In this document: in pieces, positions 7,722 to 11,652 of the stretch | Position numbering within the stretch: the stretch's first letter is position 1 | Layout: the number at the start of each line of letters is the position of its first letter | Assembly (NCBI GenBank): GCA_964514665.1 | Contig: CAZESH010000118.1 | Location: 1 to 11,652 of the forward strand | Reading direction: 5' to 3' | Source of the DNA: CAZESH01 sp964514665 | GTDB lineage: Bacteria > Bacillota > Bacilli > Paenibacillales > KCTC-25726 | Length of the DNA stretch: 11,652 bases | Notes under the pieces: generated by a model | The model's input: only the letters and a program-made list of their open reading frames with translations | Databases searched by the model: none | Told to the model about the DNA's origin: nothing | Position numbers and translations under genes: made by a program

Positions 7722-7734
7722 GTGCTCTCATAAC
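7705..7734 (+). promoter_or_regulatory. Candidate promoter for the two-component operon
   Basis: TCGACA (7705-7710, five of six to the SigA -35) and CATAAC (7729-7734, four of six to the -10) are separated by 18 bp. The start of transcription would be near 7741, leaving a leader of about 65 nt. The -10 part lies in a 15-bp sequence that recurs upstream of the enzyme I gene. Confidence 0.4.
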
Positions 7735-7806
7735 ATCGCGGCTTTCTGTTCATGCTAACAATATGCATAGGAACGGCGCAGACGCAAAATTTAAGCGAGG
7801 ATCAGA

Positions 7807-8514
7807 GTGGGGATAATGAACGGAGAAATTTTATTGATAGAAGACGAGCGTAAAATCGCCCGGGTGATCGAGCTTGAGCTTTCACACGAGGGTTTTTCGG
7901 TGCGTCATGCAGAGGATGGAGCAAGCGGCTTGGAAATGGCCTTGCAGGAGGAATGGGATTTAATTCTGCTTGATATCATGCTGCCGCAAAAAAGCGGGAT
8001 CGAGGTATTGAAAGCCCTTAGGGAAGCCGGCTCGCAAATCCCTGTCATTTTGTTGACGGCAAGAAATACGGTTTCGGAAAAAGTGTCGGGCTTTAATCTG
8101 GGTGCCAATGATTATGTGACCAAGCCCTTTTCCACGGAAGAGCTGCTGGCCAGAATCCGCAATCTCATCCGCTTGACCGGCAGCAAGAATAATGAGTCGG
8201 GCGGGGAGAAGAGACTTTTCGTTGCCGATCTTGCGGTTAATCCGCTTAACCGCGAGGTAACCCGGGGGGAGAAAAAAATTGAACTGACGCCGCGGGAGTT
8301 TGATCTGCTGCATTATCTCGTTCAGAACAAGGATACCGTTTTGACCCGCGAACAAATCATTTCCGACGTCTGGGGGTATGAATTTGTTGGCGATACGAAT
8401 CTCGTCGATGTTTACATCCGATATTTGCGGCAAAAAATCGACAAAGGCTTCAAACCGCATCTGATCCATACGCAGAGAGGGGTGGGATATTGGTTAAAAG
8501 ACCCTATATCATGA
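7807..8514 (+). CDS. OmpR/PhoB-family response regulator
   Basis: This is the transcription-factor half of a two-component system, 235 aa from GTG 7807. The receiver domain covers about residues 8-122, with the phospho-accepting D56 in 'LLDIMLP', the switch Thr in 'ILLTAR' and the conserved K106 in 'VTKPF'. A winged-helix DNA-binding domain follows from about residue 137 to 233 ('LTPREFDLLHYL' to 'RGVGYWL'), complete and of normal length. The start is uncertain: GTG 7807 has GCGAGG 6 nt upstream, while the in-frame ATG 7816 has GTGGGG at a tighter spacing; the difference is three residues. The gene overlaps the kinase gene by 25 nt, so the pair is co-expressed. It falls in the broad ArlR/YkoG-like group, too populous to name the stimulus. 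Confidence 0.95.
   Translation: MGIMNGEILLIEDERKIARVIELELSHEGFSVRHAEDGASGLEMALQEEWDLILLDIMLPQKSGIEVLKALREAGSQIPVILLTARNTVSEKVSGFNLGANDYVTKPFSTEELLARIRNLIRLTGSKNNESGGEKRLFVADLAVNPLNREVTRGEKKIELTPREFDLLHYLVQNKDTVLTREQIISDVWGYEFVGDTNLVDVYIRYLRQKIDKGFKPHLIHTQRGVGYWLKDPIS
8476..8482 (+). promoter_or_regulatory. Ribosome binding site supporting a TTG start of the kinase
   Basis: AGAGGGG lies 7 nt upstream of TTG 8490, inside the end of the response-regulator gene. The later in-frame ATG at 8511 has no comparable site, which favours the TTG. Confidence 0.6.
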
Positions 8515-9941
8515 GTTTGAAAACAACGCTGATGCTGCTTTCCACCGTCTGGCTTATTTTTATTTTGCTCGCCTTTAATGTATTTACATACTTTTTTGTA
8601 GTGAGGCTTACCACCAAAAGCGAAATTCAGCTGCTGTGGAAAAAAGCGGGCACGATTCTTTCACTGCCCGCAATCCATCAGCCTTGGAATTGGAACGATG
8701 CCAATCTATTAGGGGAAAATCTCGTATCCGGCGAAATTATTCGTATCATAGATGAGCACAATATCGTGAAAAATCAAGTGTATTCCAACGATGAACTGCT
8801 CAAGCATCCGCCCGTCTATCATGATACTTTTTTCTCCGAAGTGGTCAATACCGGCGAGACAAGAATGATTTTCGTACAGGTGCCGCTTGTGACCGACAAC
8901 GATCAGACGGCGGTTCTGGAAATCGGCCGAGTGATGAATCTGCTCGACGATTACGTAGGCATTCTGGTTACGGCATTAATGATCACGACGGGGGGAGCGA
9001 TTGTGCTTTCGTTGGCCGGCGGCTACTTTTATTCGCGTTTTTTGTTCCAACCGATCACCCAACTGGCCGATACGATGCAGGCGATTCAAGAAAGCGGGGT
9101 CTTCCGCAAATTGGATATGGGGAAGTTTTCGAAATCGGATGAAATTTGGAAGCTCGGCGTTACGTTCAACCGCATGATGGATTCGTTGGAACGGAATTTC
9201 CAAAAACAGCGGCAATTCGTAGAGGATGCTTCCCATGAACTGCGCACGCCGCTCACGATTATCGAAAGCTACTCGGAATTATTGAAGCGTTGGGGACAAA
9301 GCGACCCGGAGATTCGCAAGGAAGCGGTCGAAGCCGTATATACCGAGGCGATCCGGATGAAAAACCTGGTGTCTTCCCTGATGCAGGTGATTGATTCCGA
9401 TTCGCATCAGATTATGGAATGGAAGCGGATCGATTTGGTGGCAATCGTCAAAGCGGCTGTCCGTTCAATGCGCCACTCCTTTCAAAGAATCATTGAATGC
9501 CGAACCATGGAACAGTCGGTCCTGATAGACGGCGATGCGGAAAAAATCAAGCAGGTCATGATCATTTTGCTGGACAACGCCTTAAAATACAGCAGGAAAA
9601 AAATCCGCGTAGAAATCATAAAAACAAATACCTGCGTACAGGTATCCGTTCTCGACTTGGGGCTAGGCATCCCCGCGGACCGTATTCCCATGCTTTTCGA
9701 TCGCTTCTACCGGGTTGATAAAGCAAGAAGCCGAAAAACGGGCGGATTCGGGCTTGGGCTTGCAATCGCCAGAAACATTATACATCACCACGGGGGAACG
9801 ATTCGCATACGCAGCAAAAAGAATATCGGCACGAAGGTCGACGTTTGCCTTCCATTTAATCAAGCGGAGAAAATTAGATTGGCTGAGCCTAACAACGTGG
9901 ATGACAAGGCATCGCTCCCATCCGTGAAAAAAAATCAATGA
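8490..9941 (+). CDS. HAMP-domain sensor histidine kinase
   Basis: The 483-aa membrane kinase is the partner of the overlapping response regulator. Membrane segments are near residues 12-38 and 155-180, flanking an extracellular sensor region of about 115 residues with no family I recognise. A HAMP linker follows (about 182-236). The HisKA box 'DASHELRTPL' has phospho-accepting H249. The ATPase domain has the N box with N363, the G1 box DLGLGIP (389-395), and the F/G2 region ending GGFGLGLA (418-425). All catalytic motifs are intact, so it should be active. The last ~25 residues are a polar, charged tail beyond the ATPase fold. The TTG start at 8490 is chosen on its ribosome site; starting at ATG 8511 would lose seven residues. 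The signal is unknown; extracytoplasmic sensing is inferred from the topology. Confidence 0.95.
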   Translation: MVKRPYIMSLKTTLMLLSTVWLIFILLAFNVFTYFFVVRLTTKSEIQLLWKKAGTILSLPAIHQPWNWNDANLLGENLVSGEIIRIIDEHNIVKNQVYSNDELLKHPPVYHDTFFSEVVNTGETRMIFVQVPLVTDNDQTAVLEIGRVMNLLDDYVGILVTALMITTGGAIVLSLAGGYFYSRFLFQPITQLADTMQAIQESGVFRKLDMGKFSKSDEIWKLGVTFNRMMDSLERNFQKQRQFVEDASHELRTPLTIIESYSELLKRWGQSDPEIRKEAVEAVYTEAIRMKNLVSSLMQVIDSDSHQIMEWKRIDLVAIVKAAVRSMRHSFQRIIECRTMEQSVLIDGDAEKIKQVMIILLDNALKYSRKKIRVEIIKTNTCVQVSVLDLGLGIPADRIPMLFDRFYRVDKARSRKTGGFGLGLAIARNIIHHHGGTIRIRSKKNIGTKVDVCLPFNQAEKIRLAEPNNVDDKASLPSVKKNQ

Positions 9942-9973
9942 TTTGCCGGCATTGCTTCGATTACCCCTGATTT

Positions 9974-9997
9974 AAGCGCTGTCATTACGCGCTTTTT
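9974..9997 (+). terminator. Probable terminator of the two-component operon
   Basis: A 6-bp GC-rich stem pairs AAGCGC (9974-9979) with GCGCTT (9989-9994) around a 9-nt loop, and a run of five T's follows (9993-9997), with a second T-run at 10002-10006. It lies 33 nt past the kinase stop. The stem is short, so termination may be partial, with some read-through into the enzyme I gene. Confidence 0.55.
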
Positions 9998-10042
9998 GGC
10001 GTTTTTCAACAATCCCGAGGCTTGTGATGAGGCAAAATTAGG

Positions 10043-10057
10043 AGTACTCTTATAACA
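10043..10057 (+). promoter_or_regulatory. Promoter-like element upstream of enzyme I gene, shared with 7721-7735
   Basis: AGTACTCTTATAACA here matches AGTGCTCTCATAACA at 7721-7735 in 13 of 15 positions. It contains TATAAC (10051-10056), five of six to a SigA -10, and the 8-bp palindrome GAGTACTC (10042-10049). The -35 position (10028-10033, TGAGGC) fits SigA poorly, so an activator or another sigma factor could be involved. The predicted transcription start is near 10063. Confidence 0.4.
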
Positions 10058-10067
10058 GTGTCGGTGT

Positions 10068-10083
10068 ACGCCGGTTGCGGCGT
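10068..10083 (+). promoter_or_regulatory. Small hairpin in the enzyme I leader
   Basis: A perfect 6-bp stem pairs ACGCCG (10068-10073) with CGGCGT (10078-10083) around the loop GTTG. It has no T-run. It would lie at the extreme 5' end of a transcript starting near 10063 and 14 nt ahead of the ribosome site, where such stems can stabilise mRNA. Confidence 0.5.
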
Positions 10084-10111
10084 CGCCTGTTCGGATGAAG
10101 GAGGTCAGAAG

Positions 10112-11652
10112 ATGATTTTGGATGGGATTGGAGCGGCGGAAGGATTGGCAATGGGCCCTGCGGTCGTGGTAGGCGAGCTTCCTTCCATTCAACGGACCAC
10201 TGTTCCGAGAGAGGCTCTTCAAGCCGAAAAAGAACGAATAAGCAGAGCCGTAATCAGGGTTAAATCCGAGCTTGCGGCTGTTATGGAGCATACGGCGCGT
10301 GAATTTCGCGGAATCATTCACGCCCAGCTTCTGTTTCTGGAGGACCCCGAGCTTGCGGCTGAAATTGAAGCCAACCTGCTGCAGGGCATGAATGCGGAAT
10401 GGGCCGTTGAAGAAGCGGTGGGGAAATTCGTGCAGCTGATTTTACAGCTCGAGAACAGCTATATGAAGGAAAGGGCATACGATTTTCAAGATTTTCAGAG
10501 ACGGTTAATCGCCGCATTAATGCAGCTGCCGACTCCCGGCATTCAATTGACGCAGCCTTCGATTGTGATTGCGAGAGATTTGCCTCCCTCCGATACAGCC
10601 GGTCTTGACTTCTCGCTCGTGCTCGGAGTCGTTACGGAACATGGGGGTCCCACATCGCATACTGCGATCATGGCAAGGGCAGCGGGATTTCCCGCTATGG
10701 TGGGGGTAAAAGGACTGCTCGATTCGATTAAAAACGGGGATCTTGTCGTGCTCCATGCAGCGGCAAATGAGGTCATTATCAATCCTTCCGGTGCCTTGCG
10801 TGTCCATTATGAGCAGAAAATCGAGGAAAATCGCAAGCGGCTTGCGGAATCCAGAAGCGGCAATGAGTTGCCTGCAGTTACGCTTGACGGAAGAGAGGTT
10901 GCGCTTGCCGCGAACATTGGCGGCATTCAGGATGTCGATCACGCGCTCGAATGCAACGCTTCTGGGGTGGGGCTGTTTCGAACGGAAGTGCTGTACATGC
11001 AAAGCAACGAGCTGCCTTCCGAAGAGAAGCAGTATCGGGCTTACAGAGAGGTTGTCGAAAGAATGGCGCCTCGCCCGGTGATTTTTCGCACGCTTGATAT
11101 CGGCGGGGACAAAGGGCTTCCTTATCTGCAGATGCCGGAGGAAGACAACCCGTTTCTTGGTTACAGGGCGCTTCGGCTGTGCCTCGACCGCCCGGATTTG
11201 TTTCGAACCCAGCTTCGCGCCATACTGCGCGCCGGCCAGCACGGAAATTACAAGATGATGTTTCCGATGGTCGCCACATTGGAGGAATTCCGCAGAGCCA
11301 AGCAATTTTTTCTGGATACGGCAGAGGAGCTCGGGATCGGCGAATTGCCCGAAGTCGGCATCATGGTGGAAATTCCTTCAGCGGCTTTAATGGCTGGCGT
11401 ATTTGCCGAGGAAGTGGATTTTTTCAGCATCGGAAGCAATGATTTGATCCAATACACGATGGCCGCCGATCGGGGAAATGAGTCAGTCGGCTATTTGTTG
11501 AGTCATATTGAGCCCTCGATCTTAAAGCTGATTGCTGCGGTAATTGATGCTGCCCATTCGGCGGGTAAACGCGTCGGCTTATGCGGAGAATTGTCGGGAG
11601 ATCTGTCTGCTATTACGTTATTGCTTGGTCTAGGTATGGACGAGTTCAGCAT
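10112..11652 (+). CDS. ptsI: PTS enzyme I (phosphoenolpyruvate-protein phosphotransferase), 3'-truncated by window edge
   Basis: Enzyme I takes phosphate from PEP and passes it to HPr in sugar PTS. ATG 10112 follows the strong site AAGGAGGT (10098-10105), and the frame runs open to the window end: 513 codons of an expected ~570. The N-terminus 'ILDGIGAAEGLAMG' is typical of EI. The phospho-His swivel domain has GGPTSH with H183. The PEP-binding barrel shows R290 ('GLFRTE'), R326 ('FRTLDIGGDK'), 'NPFLGYRA', the Mg-binding Glu in 'MVEIP', 'GSNDLIQYT' and C491 ('GLCGELSGD'), so it looks functional. Oddities: the His motif has Pro where Bacillus and E. coli EI have Arg (GGRTSH), and the usual 'PLHP' stretch reads 'HIEP'. 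There is no ptsH upstream, although ptsHI is the common order. There is no GAF domain, so it is not a PtsP type. It could be a paralogue of the housekeeping copy. Confidence 0.93.
   Translation, partial: MILDGIGAAEGLAMGPAVVVGELPSIQRTTVPREALQAEKERISRAVIRVKSELAAVMEHTAREFRGIIHAQLLFLEDPELAAEIEANLLQGMNAEWAVEEAVGKFVQLILQLENSYMKERAYDFQDFQRRLIAALMQLPTPGIQLTQPSIVIARDLPPSDTAGLDFSLVLGVVTEHGGPTSHTAIMARAAGFPAMVGVKGLLDSIKNGDLVVLHAAANEVIINPSGALRVHYEQKIEENRKRLAESRSGNELPAVTLDGREVALAANIGGIQDVDHALECNASGVGLFRTEVLYMQSNELPSEEKQYRAYREVVERMAPRPVIFRTLDIGGDKGLPYLQMPEEDNPFLGYRALRLCLDRPDLFRTQLRAILRAGQHGNYKMMFPMVATLEEFRRAKQFFLDTAEELGIGELPEVGIMVEIPSAALMAGVFAEEVDFFSIGSNDLIQYTMAADRGNESVGYLLSHIEPSILKLIAAVIDAAHSAGKRVGLCGELSGDLSAITLLLGLGMDEFS

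Noticed and set aside
10058..10111. In-frame GTG upstream of the enzyme I start
   Set aside because: It would add 18 residues not typical of enzyme I and has no ribosome site, while ATG 10112 has an excellent one and gives the usual N-terminus.
10517..11305. 262-aa open frame on the - strand
   Set aside because: It lies entirely antisense to enzyme I, whose full set of motifs is visible on the + strand. It is a shadow of high-GC third codon positions.
1..11652. Search by eye for CRISPR repeats, tRNA/rRNA genes, transposases, integrases, toxin-antitoxin or phage-defence genes
   Set aside because: None seen. The window is covered almost completely by ordinary metabolic, regulatory and RNA-modification genes.

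Overview
The window looks like chromosome of a spore-former-type Firmicute, most likely Paenibacillaceae. This rests on mid-range GC, strong AGGAGG-type ribosome sites, use of TTG/GTG starts, a sugar-uptake operon without its own ATPase, and the protein families present. That placement is an inference from gene style; no rRNA or marker gene is available. I see no mobile element, tRNA, rRNA or CRISPR array.

Region 1 (1-4584, + strand) is the distal part of a carbohydrate-uptake operon. It holds the C-terminal two thirds or so of an extracellular solute-binding protein, two CUT1-type membrane permeases (MalF-like and MalG-like), and a cytoplasmic GH127 (DUF1680) beta-L-arabinofuranosidase with its complete active-site set. 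The simplest reading is that L-arabinofuranose-containing oligosaccharides are imported and then trimmed inside the cell. The ATPase is not encoded here and is probably a shared MsmX-type subunit. A strong two-part RNA hairpin lies between the binding-protein gene and the first permease gene, and a probable two-way terminator follows the operon.

Region 2 (4815-7661, - strand) is a tightly packed three-gene operon. Reading from its promoter side it encodes a class I SAM-dependent methyltransferase of the RlmI/RlmK-like family, an RluA-family pseudouridine synthase, and a CapA-family (PGA_cap) lipoprotein. Gene junctions are +5 nt and an 11-nt overlap, so the three are probably co-translated.

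Region 3 (7807-9941, + strand) is divergent from region 2. It is an OmpR/PhoB-type response regulator overlapping a HAMP-containing sensor histidine kinase, followed by a short terminator.

Region 4 (10112 to the window end, + strand) is an open-ended gene for PTS enzyme I (PEP-protein phosphotransferase), cut off by the window edge after 513 codons. There is no ptsH in front of it. A 15-bp sequence with a -10-like core occurs both upstream of the two-component system and upstream of this gene (13/15 identical), which suggests shared promoter architecture or shared control.

No gap between genes exceeds 300 bp: the largest are 4585-4814, 9942-10111 and 7662-7806. All named families are known. 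The less expected items are the lone, somewhat divergent enzyme I, the shared promoter-like element, and the structured intergenic RNA.
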